From contig CM039181.1 in NCBI GenBank assembly GCA_008360975.2, positions 6,618,380 through 6,682,379 on the forward strand: a stretch of 64,000 bases of DNA, in the 5' to 3' direction. The position numbers and the translations under genes were made by a program. The DNA is from Lichenostomus cassidix. Taxonomy: Eukaryota; Chordata; Aves; Passeriformes; Meliphagidae. The notes under the pieces were generated by a model. That model was given only the letters and a program-made list of their open reading frames with translations, was not told the origin of the DNA and ran no database searches. This document shows positions 36,800 through 46,545 of this stretch, in pieces (position 1 is the stretch's first letter; the number at the start of each line of letters is the position of its first letter).

Positions 36800-37560
36800 A
36801 CAAAAAAAATAGTTGTTAATGCATAAAACTACTGTATGACTTCCAATAGCTGGACTCAAGAACCCTGGTTAAATACTGACTTTCTTTCAGAGTCAATCAG
36901 ATAATAAGACCCCTTTAGAAGCACAGAATAGTTAAATTCATCACCATAATTTAATTGTAGAAGGTTATTAAAGAGCACTTCGACTCCCCTCCTGCTTCGG
37001 CGCTGCTTTTGTGTATTAAACTCAGACTAATCAAATTGCAGATTCCAAGAGTACTGTATTAGTCATCCCCATCCCTTTTAATTTGTTTAATGGCCTCCTT
37101 TTTTCTCCCCCCTCTTGTGTGTGTGTTCTGACTGGCTGTGCAGCGCTTAGGCTCACGACATGTAAATAAAGAATGGATAGGGGAACAGTTCGTCGAAAAG
37201 AATAAAGCGTGCCTCCATTCTAAAGTTACATTTGATGTCAGCGTAATTCATGGGACGTGTACTGCAAGCAATGGTGCTTATTATTTCTGCTTAGCTGTCT
37301 ACAGACACAGGAGGAGAGGGAGAGGGGAAAAAAAAAAGAAAAAAAAAGGAAGAAAGGAAAAGAAAAGAAGTCTGAATTTACACTTACTGCTTCAAAAGCC
37401 CTTTTGTGCTTCGCCAACTTCTCCTGGCTGAAGATGCAGTATTTTGCCAAAAAGTCGACTGCAAGAGCAGACAAAAAAAGGATAAAATGGCCCATAAAAG
37501 AACTCTTTTCCCCACTTTTCCGTAAGCATTTTTGTAAATTGCCATAAAGAGAACTATTCT
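36800..37560. promoter_or_regulatory. Strong candidate conserved noncoding element
   Basis: One of the longest unusual blocks. Seen: CACCATAATTTAATTG, ACTTCGACTCC, CTTCGGCGCTGC, GACTAATCAAATTGC, TTAATTTGTTTAATGG, GCAGCGCTTAGG, CTCACGACATG, AGTTCGTCGAAAAG, AAAGCGTGCC, GTCAGCGTAATTC and GGGACGTGTAC. CpGs are retained far above the local background and TAAT/ATTA words are frequent. An A/G tract interrupts it at 37325-37370. The overlapping open frames on both strands are low-complexity and not gene-like. Inference: two adjacent enhancers, or an ultraconserved-type element. Confidence 0.45.
37325..37370 (+). repeat. A/G-rich purine tract inside the candidate element
   Basis: Long A-runs broken by single or double G bases. 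Both flanks look like the surrounding CpG-retaining block, so it is a simple-sequence expansion within it. Confidence 0.85.
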
Positions 37561-39282
37561 TTTAGATGCACAACAACGCTGGACACAGACACCTCCTTTT
37601 GCAGAAATTTCAATTTATGGTTTGCTTCTTGTGTTCTGGTGGGTTTTGTTGTGGGTTCTCTTTATTTTATTTTTCTCTTCTCTTTCTTATTTGGAAATGT
37701 CTTTTCACCTGGCCCAGGGCACAAAGTCAAAGTTAGCTGTGAATAGGAGATGTTTAACATGTAGAAAGCATAAGAGCTCCATCCTGGTCAGGCAGTAGTC
37801 TGGGAGTGTGGCGAGGGCTTGCTGTTGTTTGTTTTAATTGTTAAAGAAAAGAACCTCTTGAGATTTGAGTTCTGCAGAGCAGCATCCTCAATAGATACTC
37901 CCAAAGATACCACCAGAAATGAAATTCCTTTGGTTTGTTCCAGTCAGAAGAGACAGGTATACAAACAAACTTTTCTCTTTCACTATTAAGCAGACATATC
38001 ACAGAAATGACACACCTTTTCCTATTTCTCTCTCTTATTGAGATCAAGACAGATTATACCATTAAAAAATACCATATGGGACTCTCTATCCTCAAGCTTT
38101 TTTTCTTGTTTCTGGGCCTATCATCCAAGAAGACAAAGTATGAAGCTAGCCTTGCTTCCTCACACCTAACAGAGCATAAAAAACTGCTGGGAGTGGGATG
38201 AGAAAATCGGAGGGGAAAGTCAGGTCATGCCACAAACACAGGCTGAGCTCCTGAGTTCTGTGGAAAGTACCAACTACATCACCTCTGCATTCAAACCCCT
38301 TCTAATGCCTATTAGTTCCTTTCTAATGTCTTTCTCTGTGTCCCTAGACTGCTATTTCTATCACCTCATCACCATGTTCACAGGAAATAAACCCTATTTT
38401 CACAGCAAGGAAAACTGCCAGCAAATTCAGGAGCTGATGGGGGAACAGTGTTGGGACTCAGCTCTTCCGATTTCCTGTTCATCTACAATGAGAACTGGAA
38501 AATAGAAATAATAATTTGCAAAAGGGTGCCAGAAAAAAAAATCTGAATTATCATCATAATCATTATAACATTATTTTTTTCTGTAAAGAGAGAAGGAGTA
38601 ACTCACAGTGTTGTGGCAATGTGGTATTCTGGCTGGTATCTAAACAAGCTTGCAACATAAATCTCTTGTTTCTTTTTAAAAGAGTACATTTGTCTTCAGG
38701 TTGTGTTTTGGGGCATGTGCAAGGAAGGTTCCTATTGGGAGGGAATGTGCATTGTTTGTTTATTAAAGGCTGTGTCCAAACAGTACAAAAGGATAAATAA
38801 AGATGCCTGAATGCCATTGTTCCTTATCCTATGTATTCCAGATGAACCAAATCTATGTGATAAAACAACAAAAATATCTTGGCTTTCCATGCCAAAACAA
38901 CAGCAGAGATTTCTATTTCAAGCACAAATTGACAGATGTTCTAAGATTGTTGGTATCACATGGTGTTCTTCCTAATTCCAAACTGAACTGTGATGCTGGA
39001 AGGAATGAGAAAACTAATTTCTGGCCAAAATGGTTTTGCTCAGGTTTATCTTCCTGTCAGTATCTAAGAAAGATTTAGATCAAAGACAACCAATGCACTG
39101 ATGGCATAAAGATGGGAAAGATTTGCTCTGTGCTTAGTATTGAACACTTCCCCAGGACCAAATACCTGTTTTCACCACAAAAATGTTCAGAAGTTGCCCC
39201 TTTTTGTTTCCAAACTGGCATGGGATTGGGAGATGCAGATGTTCCAACCCTCTGGGCAGCACCGCTTTGGGATGATCTGCAC
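37561..39282. other. No gene recognised; noncoding
   Basis: AT-rich sequence with scattered open frames of 68-94 codons on both strands, none with recognisable domains. No repeats recognised. Confidence 0.55.
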
Positions 39283-39301
39283 TGGCGCCCTCTGGTGCTC
39301 C
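39283..39301 (-). promoter_or_regulatory. CTCF-type binding motif, very good match
   Basis: The minus strand reads GAGCACCAGAGGGCGCCAG, matching the vertebrate CTCF core (CCASYAGRKGGCRS) at all but one core position, including the AGAGGGCGC heart. In CpG-poor DNA such a match is unlikely by chance. It is followed by another CpG-bearing stretch near 39355 (CCTCGGCG). Occupancy is inferred, not shown. Confidence 0.6.
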
Positions 39302-40009
39302 TGGAAAACAGCAAACCGTGAAACAAAACCAGTCATTTCTCTCTCAATAAAACCTCGGCGTTTCCTCTCACCAAGTATTTCGTGAAGTTGAAATTTCCCT
39401 TACAACTGAGAGGTTAACCAAACAGCTCTGCAACCATTTCTGGAAAGATGGAGGGTTGTGCATCTCCCAGAGATGGAGGATCAGGAAAGAAAACTTCAGT
39501 TATTTAATCAACTTTTGAGGTCAGATTAGGCTCTTAAATCATCTGCTCTGCTTTGGTGAATGACAAAGGCCAAAGGATGTCAGATATTCCTGTGTAACTG
39601 GTCCAATTATTTGTACATAGCCAAAGCACAGTTTTCAAGAAGTTCCAGTTTTCAGACCCTGTGTTGATCTGAAGCTGGGAGAATATGGAGAATCCCATAT
39701 GCAGGTATGGTACATTATTTCTAAGACCAATGTTTTGGCTTACATGACACTTGAACTTGTTTTAAATCTCAACTAAATCAGTTTTTGCAAAGTTAAAAAA
39801 TCCTTCATGCAGAATACCCTCCCTGTAAAATGACTTCCATGCTGTAGTAAGGATTATGCTCAAAGGAAATTAAATTAAGCTCTGTCAGTATTTCTGTCAG
39901 ACATTTTTACCATTCCTCAAAAGATTTTTCAGTGATTCCTGTCCCCCCTTAAAAGGCTGACAACTTTTTAAAACATGGACACCAAAACATGGACAGCCTC
40001 ACCAGCACC
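39302..40009. other. No gene recognised; noncoding
   Basis: Nothing beyond a few CpGs near 39355-39385 just after the CTCF-type motif. Confidence 0.5.
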
Positions 40010-40450
40010 ATCGATCTCCTCTTACTCTCTTCCCCAAGTATGGCCAAAGAGGCAAACAAAGAACACTTTTCCATTCCAGTCTTGGGCAATCATTTTGACT
40101 TTAGGAAATGGATTTTCTCCAGCCATGTTCCTCATGCATCTGTTTCTCTTTCTTTGTTTATTCCCCCCATCCCCAGGAAGTTTCAAAATCGTCGATCAAT
40201 TTTGACCAAGTGAGACAGAGGCGTAGAGGGTTGACAGGAATTAAGTACCTACAAGTTTCATGAAAATAGGCAGCAGAGTAGAGGGAGGGAGGGAGGCCCT
40301 ATTAATTCCCTCATTGAGGGAAAGACCTCAGCATGAGCTCAACCTTTGTTACAGCCTGGAAATCCACACGAGAGAGAAATCCTGGAAAGCAGCCATCATT
40401 AGTAGCACCGCTCATGGAACCACCTGTTTAATTAATTATTCTCTGCTGTA
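40010..40450. promoter_or_regulatory. Candidate conserved noncoding element
   Basis: Seen: CACCATCGATCTCC, GGCAAACAAAGAAC (FOX/SOX-like), GGGCAATCATTTTGAC, CAAAATCGTCGATCAATTTT, AGGCGTAGAGG, CTATTAATTCCC, GCCATCATTAGTAGC, CACCGCTCATGG and TTTAATTAATTATT. CpG-bearing words alternate with homeodomain palindromes. A GGGAGGGAGGGAGG run lies near 40281. Inference: enhancer-like. The overlapping plus-strand open frames are not protein-like. Confidence 0.42.
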
Positions 40451-40953
40451 AAGAACCGTTTAAAAACAGCTCCATAGCTTTCAATATAAGCTTGCTTGCA
40501 GTGCCCCCAGTAGGAGTCAGGGAGACTGAGGTCAGGGGAAACTGGGCCCCCTGAGCATTGTACCTCTCACAATGTACACCCTAAAAGGCTGCTAGAGGTC
40601 TTTGGGCTCAGGCAGACCCACTTTTGGTCCTGCCATATTTTTCCTGCTGTTGCTCAGCACTTTCCAGCCAGGAACACTCTTCTGCCCTCCCACCTTCAGG
40701 CTCTGTCTCCTCTCCCTGAATTTACCAGGGAGGGAGCTCCGAGCATCCAAAGTCATGCTCAGGTGCTCACACTCTTGCTACTCAGTTTGCACAGAGGAGG
40801 AAAGGTTGAGAAAAACCAGCTGCCAAATTCTGAATAAATCCATCAGAGCCTGTCTGTGCTGTAGCAGCATCATGAACAGGCTGGATTTATGGGATAGAGA
40901 GAGTGTGCACCACTCAGGCTGGGCTAGTCAGTCACCCTACACCAAATGTGAAG
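40451..40953. other. No gene recognised; noncoding
   Basis: A weak CTCF-like word (CTACTGGGGGCAC on the minus strand) lies near 40501-40515. An open frame of 121 codons on the plus strand at 40602-40967 runs into the CR1 end and has no domain. Confidence 0.5.
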
Positions 40954-41048
40954 TCACAGAACCATAGAATATCCTGAGTTTAAAGGACTCCACAGGGACC
41001 ATCAAGTCCAGCCCCTGGCCCTGCACAAGACAATCCCAAGTCTTGACT
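40954..41048 (-). mobile_element. CR1 LINE 3' end, 5'-truncated fragment
   Basis: The plus strand reads ACAGAACCATAGAATATCCT, then AGTCCAGCCCCTGGCCCTGC, which is the reverse complement of an avian CR1 3' terminus with its ATTCTATG-type end. Only about 95 bp remain recognisable. The element lies on the minus strand and is noncoding. Confidence 0.85.
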
Positions 41049-41861
41049 CCAAAGCAGGGAAGTATTCCAGCTTTGCAGAGACACAGTAGCAAGGCTATCA
41101 GTTCCTTAGGTACAGGTAGGATTGATGCACCATTGCCTAATGCTGAGAGTTAAAAAGACTGTTTTGATTGAAATCGGAAATAACTCTAACAAAATATTTG
41201 AAAGGCGGTTGTAAAACTAAATTTTAATCACCTCAAAGAAAAAAGAAGTAACTATTACTAGAACACTTTTTTAGTCCAGAATTTCTAAGATTGTACCTCA
41301 AAAAGACACTTGAGAGCAAAACAAGCTTTGGTAGTGGTGCAAAGAACATGAAAACAGAGAAATAGAAGAGGATTCCAGACACACTCAGGGAACAGCCAGG
41401 CGTGGGGGACACTTGCATTGGGATCTTGTGGCCACGTCAGCTTTGGCAGCAGCTCCTGAGGAGGGGAAGGTGGCTTACCTTGCTGTTGTAAACTAAAACT
41501 CTCAGACTTGCAGTAAGCTTCTCATATTAAAAGAATATTAAAATTGAAAAGTCAAGTACTTAAAGGCCAGGAAATTATGGAAAATGCTACAGTATTATGT
41601 TCTGAAAGGCCAAGCCATGATGCAAGAAGGGTGTAGAAGTCAAACTGTGCTGGAAAATTTAGTTCTGGTGTTTCAAAACAGAGAAAAACTAAGGGAGCCA
41701 TATCATGAAATCAGCACCAACCTCTATTCCTAGCCAGCTCCATAACTTCCATTTAGCTTTTTATTACATTTGTTGTCTGTTCTTAAAATGATAAAGACGA
41801 TCTTGTAACATTTTATGAACATCAAAAGATTAACCCTGTTAACCTTCCCCGAATAACACAT
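41049..41861. other. No gene recognised; noncoding
   Basis: The first part may be further degraded CR1 sequence, but the match is lost. Nothing else stands out. Confidence 0.5.
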
Positions 41862-41975
41862 TTTTCCCCATTTTACAGATAGGGAAACCAAGAGATTAAG
41901 TGACATTTCCAAAGCCAGTGAACACAGTGGTAGCAGACACAGAAAATCACTGCTCTTCAGCACTATGCTTTAACT
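41862..41975 (-). mobile_element. Ancient MIR-like (CORE-SINE) copy
   Basis: The plus strand reads CCCCATTTTACAGATAGGGA, then GATTAAGTGACATTTCCAAA, and ends with CTGCTCTTCAGCACTATGCT. This is the order expected of a reverse-complemented MIR: tail-side 'ATTTTACAGATGAGGAAA', core, then the tRNA-like 'CTCTTAACCACTATGC' end. The copy is decayed with a short internal deletion. Identification is from the remembered consensus and should be confirmed by profile search. Confidence 0.72.
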
Positions 41976-43397
41976 GTAGACAATGGTCTCCCATGGGATA
42001 TCTGTGTCAGAGCTTTGAAGGACATCAAACTACACCAGGCTGTCAACAGAGATAATGGAATAATTGGCAACTGTGTCTAGGATGCTTTTCCTTTCAGGAA
42101 AGCTGGATTAGGATCTTCAGCCAATTAAGTCATGCTGTTGACTGGGCAATCGTAGATGTTTATGAGACAGATAGAAAGGAAACAACCAGGGAAAGAATAA
42201 CCAGAGGCTCAATTAAATTCTGAAAACAGTATACACTTATAAGAAGCTGAAGAAGCTTTGCTGGAGTAGAAATGAACTCATGCTGGGACTTGACCATTAA
42301 AACATCAGGGCTGGGATCACAAATCTTCAGGCTCCTAGCAATAATTCTGAATTATCACTATGTTATTCATTGCATTTGCCCATGCAGTTAACACAGTGGC
42401 TTTTCAGAATAGAGCATTTCATATGAAACAAGGGGGCAGAACAATACTGTGTAAAGATATAAACTGAATGTCAAAAGTACATGCACAGGCACACACCTCT
42501 TCTTCCAAAAATCCCCTTTTAAAGTCCATCCATATTTTGTAAATTCAAGGGGATTCCTTTCTTACCTTCATCTGACTGACTTAAAAAATGCATGTTTTTA
42601 ACCAAAAGAAGTCCTTTTTATATACCCTACTGCAAGAAAAATATGGCAATACATTAAATCTAAAATGTTTTCTAAATGGGGCTGTCCAACACTTTTACAG
42701 GCTTTCAGTGTTTGCCATGAACTGTGGGCATAGATAGATTTAACACACCACCACTGGCAGACAAAAGCACAGAACAGGTTCAAGAGTCTGTAAAGTTTGT
42801 ACTCCCGTGTTAAACAAGTAAAAGTAAATTGAGGCACACAGCAGCACTTTCATATGAAACAGGAGACCTCTTTTCTAGGTTAAGGGGGTCCAAAGGGCAC
42901 CTCATTTTACAGGTCCTGTGACTGCCAGGTGTGGAATCCACGAGGCATTGTAAATAACTCACTTTATTCCCCCTTAAAAAGAAATCCAACTTATAAATTT
43001 AAGATTCAGACTTTGATCTGAAACTAGTTTCTCCTCTCTTCTCCCCCCTCCTTCTCTCTCTCGCACATCCACATAAACACAGAAATCCTAATATTTTGGA
43101 TACCTCTCCCTAGGTTACACAAATGTTACTTGGTCTTTGCAAATAAGGGTGTGGATGCCATTGTCACAGCAAGGGAGAGCCAGTCTGCCTTTCCCAAAGC
43201 TCTGCCATGTAACAGGAAAGGCCAAGAGGGGAAAAATTCAGCTGCATATCATCAAACCCAGCCTCACTGGGCAATAAATATATAAGCACAATACTTTCAA
43301 TAAATATTGCCCAGATGAGAGAAGATTCTCAGTGAAGTGGCATGAAAGTGAAGAAGGTCTGTGTGGATCCCTCCCACATGCCCCCTAGATGGGCAGG
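41976..43397. other. No gene recognised; noncoding
   Basis: Ordinary AT-rich sequence. CTCATTTTACAGGTCC near 42901 recalls a MIR tail, but the rest of the element is not evident. Confidence 0.5.
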
Positions 43398-43413
43398 ACT
43401 ACATTTCCCAGCA
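43398..43413 (+). promoter_or_regulatory. ZNF143/THAP11-type motif
   Basis: ACTACATTTCCCAGCA matches the well-known ACTACAnTTCCCAGnA (SBS) element typical of vertebrate promoters and some chromatin-loop anchors. No CpG island or gene start is seen around it, so it may be an isolated or distal site. Confidence 0.55.
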
Positions 43414-44832
43414 CCTGTAGCCCTTGATAGAACTTGCACATTACCATATTGTGCAGCTCAAACACTGAGATCTGTTATGAAGAAACACATTTCTCTCAAA
43501 ACCCCACTCTTTTGGACAGCTTTAACGTTTTAGCACCAGTTTTTACTTTCCTAGCCCAGCTGCCAAGTCCAGTCATGCTTTCCTTCCATATTTTGTCTTC
43601 ACTTTTGCCAAAGTAGAAGTCAACCAGTACCTTTTTACACCCTCCTAAAGGCTTTCTGCTGACTTGTGAAAATATCTGGCTCTTTAATATCAGACAGGCA
43701 TTCTGATTCATGCTACTCCTGTCTCATGCTTCCCTGGTTAGGCACAAGTTCAAGAATAAGGATTTACAGAAAGTTATTATGTTTTACCTCATTAGGTCTT
43801 ACCCTTTCAGAGTGTATTAAAGTTCAATAGCATTCTAGCTTGCTGCCTGGCTTTGCAGCTAAGGCTCCTTTCAAGATGCTCTGTCCACAGAGCTGTGGGT
43901 CATTAGACACTTTTCAGTTTCTTACCATCAAAAATGCGTCAGCAGGAAAAGCCTCAGTGATCCTGCTTTATAAAAACAAACAGGCAGCCAAACTCACAAC
44001 AGATATTCTCATCCTTGGCACTGATGTGAAGGTTTACTAGTGAGTGTGAGAGAGCTTGGGGGCTTAATTCTTCACTTGCATGAACTTTTGGGGTCAGCTG
44101 GCAAAAACTTGGTCAAATCACATCAATTCCAAGGCAGCGCCTGTCTTGTCAGGACAAAATGGGAAGCCTTTTGTTTCTGTGGGACTCGAGCCTTATCAGC
44201 TCATTCTGTCACTCATACTTCCTCAGCCCACTTGCAAATCCTCCTGGATTTACTGCAGATGTATGAAGCTTGGTGGAAATAATAGTACAAGCCAAGAGGC
44301 TAGTCCAGCTATCGACTCCAAGCTCTGGGTAATACCAATGGGAAATTATTCACACAAAAGGTGCGCTGGGGTGACAAATGAAGAGTGTGCCTTGGCCCTT
44401 TGGAGATGCTGGGAGCTTGGACAAAGCTAGCACACTAATGCCAAACAGCTCATTTTATCTGATTACATCCTGAGCATTGCCTCCCCTGCCCACCCCTCAC
44501 ACTGTCCTTTCATCGCACAGGTTGCTTTCTCCTATGCAGCCTAGCATGAAATGGAAATCTACAGCAAGAACCTGTCTAAAAAAGCATTATCTCCTCCTTG
44601 CTTTTCCCAATAGACATCTTTCATGGTTAAATGCAGCAAAAGGACTATTCCTCACAAAACAGGAGGAATGTGAGCAGAAATTTATGGCATGTTTCCTCAT
44701 ATCTGCCACCCACACCATTGAGACAAGGAAATAATTCTTTTTGCCCCCTTTTTAACAGCTGAGTTTCTTCCACCCAATTACTGCATTCCCCTGTGGTGTT
44801 TTTTTAAGTTTTGTTGTCGTTGTTTGTGTTTT
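43414..44832. other. No gene recognised; noncoding
   Basis: A few CpGs and motif-like words (AGGCAGCGCCTGTC, ACTCGAGCC, GGTGCGCTGG) occur between about 44130 and 44370 and hint at another weak regulatory block. Open frames are short and overlapping. Confidence 0.45.
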
Positions 44833-44900
44833 CTGGTTGGTTGGTTGGTTGGTTTTTGGGGTTTTTTGGGGTTTTTTTGTTTTTTGTTTTTTGTTTTTTT
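44833..44900 (+). repeat. (GGTT)n plus G/T-rich tract
   Basis: Five GGTT units are followed by alternating G-blocks and T-runs. Low-complexity G/T sequence with some potential for two-layer quadruplexes. Confidence 0.85.
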
Positions 44901-45282
44901 GAAGGTCATGAATATAGTTCCAATGGGTATCTTGTAAGGACTGCATGGAAAGACCAGTTTGGTCCTTGGGTCAGTCAGGAAGCAGTACAGTCCACCAACT
45001 ACCCCCACTAGCCCTGCTTTGCCCCCAGGAAAGGCTGCACGATGAAACCAGCATGGGCTGAGCCTCCAGAGTCCTGACTGCTCTGACTCTTCTGTGTAAA
45101 TCCCACAATACTGCATTAGGCATGGCAGCAACATCCAGGTGTGCTGTGAAGGACTTTGGGAAACTTGCTGACCTTCTTGAGGCTGAGATCCTTACCCAAA
45201 TTGTGGATAATTTCAGTACTTTACTTTCAGTATTTCAAGGAAGCTTATAAAAAAAAAAATGGTAAGCAAATTTTTACATGGG
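44901..45282. other. No gene recognised; noncoding
   Basis: Short stretch between the G/T tract and the CR1 end. A short A-run lies near 45249-45260. Confidence 0.5.
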
Positions 45283-45540
45283 CAGATAGAGATAGGATAA
45301 GGGGGGATTATTTTAAACTAAAAGAGGAGAGATTTAGGTTAGACATTAGGATGAAGTTCTTTTTTTGGAGGGTTGGATCAGGCTGCCCAGAGAAGCTGTG
45401 GATGTTCTGTCCCTGGAAGTGTTCAAGGCCAGATCAAAGGGGGCTCTGAGTAACCTCATCCAGTGGGCAGCATCCCTGTCTGTGGCATGGGGGTTGGAAC
45501 TAGGTGATATTTAACTTCCAACTCAAACTATTTCTATCAT
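45283..45540 (+). mobile_element. CR1 LINE 3' end, 5'-truncated copy
   Basis: Plus-strand order matches the CR1 3' region: AACTAAAAGAGGAGAGATTT, GATCAGGCTGCCCAGAGAAG, then GTCCCTGGAAGTGTTCAAGG, GGGGGTTGGAACTAGGTGAT, ending in TTCCAACTCAAACTATTTCT. This is the 3' UTR plus the very end of ORF2, so no protein is encoded. It is continuous with the ATTCT microsatellite, which grew from the CR1 terminal repeats. Confidence 0.9.
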
Positions 45541-45612
45541 TCTATTCTATTCTATTCTATTCTATTCTATTCTATACTATTCTTTGGCTCTGTTCTATTT
45601 TATTCTAACTTT
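45536..45612 (+). repeat. (ATTCT)n microsatellite derived from the CR1 tail
   Basis: Seven or more near-perfect TCTAT/ATTCT units from 45540 to 45575, then degenerate units (ATACTATTCT, GTTCTATTTTATTCTAAC). CR1 normally ends in two to four copies of ATTCTATG-like octamers, so this is secondary expansion. Confidence 0.9.
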
Positions 45613-45969
45613 GGAAGTCTGTTCACCTGAAGCTCATAAAGTTCTTTGAGGTAAACTACCATAATGGAAGACTTAAACCATATCAGAAACAACAAAACTC
45701 CTAGCAATGGCTTTACTCTACTGATTGTAAGAAGGGACACAAATGCCAATAGTAATAAAGAAAAAGCAGACAGGCTCTATATATAGCCCTTTGGTGTAAT
45801 TAGGAAAAATCACCAAATTGCTATAATGACCTCACTGATGTAAATTAAATCATGGGATGATTGTGATGTGCCTTCCATTGCAATAGCAGCTTAGAGAGGC
45901 ATTAAAAAGCAAGCCCAAAAGTGAGACTTCAGCCAACCTGGAAAATTATTTCCAAGAGTTTTAACAGAA
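45613..45969. other. No gene recognised; possibly decayed CR1
   Basis: Lies between two CR1 pieces. Words such as GACAGGCTCTATATATAGCC may belong to the upstream part of the ancient CR1, but I cannot align them convincingly. Confidence 0.4.
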
Positions 45970-46545
45970 ACTGAAGCAGTTCTTTGGCTCCTCATTTCCC
46001 AAACACTGAGGAAGTGCCAGAGCTGGGAAGAAAGCTAATATTGTGCCACTGTTTAAAAAGGGTAAATGGCACGACCCAGGTAATTATAGACCTGTCAGCT
46101 TGACATCAAACCCAGGCAAAACAGTGCAGCAGCTGATAAGGGATTTGATTAATAAAGAATGGAAGGAGGGAAATATAATTAATGCCAGTCAACACGGGTT
46201 TATGAAAATAGATCTTGTCAAATAACTTGATTTGTTTTCTGGATAAGATTACTGGTTTGGTTGATATAGGTAATAGACTTAGGACTTCTACTCTGTATTT
46301 CACTTGCTATCACATGGAACTTTGATTAAGACACCAGAATAAGACCAAACTATCATGGCACCTATTTAGTGGGTTAAAAACTGGCTGACAGGTCTAAAAA
46401 TGAACAACACTTATTCAGCTGTATCTTTGTCCACTCCTATTTAATATCTGTCAATAATGCAGAAGAAAAACTTGTCACTAAAGACCACAGAAGGTCAGTT
46501 GATTAGGAGGATGACGTATTATTAAGCAGCTTTGTTGGTGATCCA
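45970..46545 (+). mobile_element. Ancient CR1-family reverse-transcriptase fragment
   Basis: A decayed piece of LINE ORF2. In the only surviving open part (46043-46225) the translation includes LFKKGKWHDPGNYRPVSLTS and, further on, ASQHGF, the signature of the CR1/L3-clade RT domain (KKG..DPGNYRPVSLTS and SQHGF). Downstream, recognisable remnants of later RT motifs (WVKNWLTG, then a 'LFN..' and 'DDT' region) are broken by stops, frameshifts and deletions. It lacks the 5' part and the 3' end, so it is inactive. It is older than the nearby CR1 3' ends, and it cannot be the body of 45283-45540 because it lies downstream of that 3' end. Confidence 0.82.
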
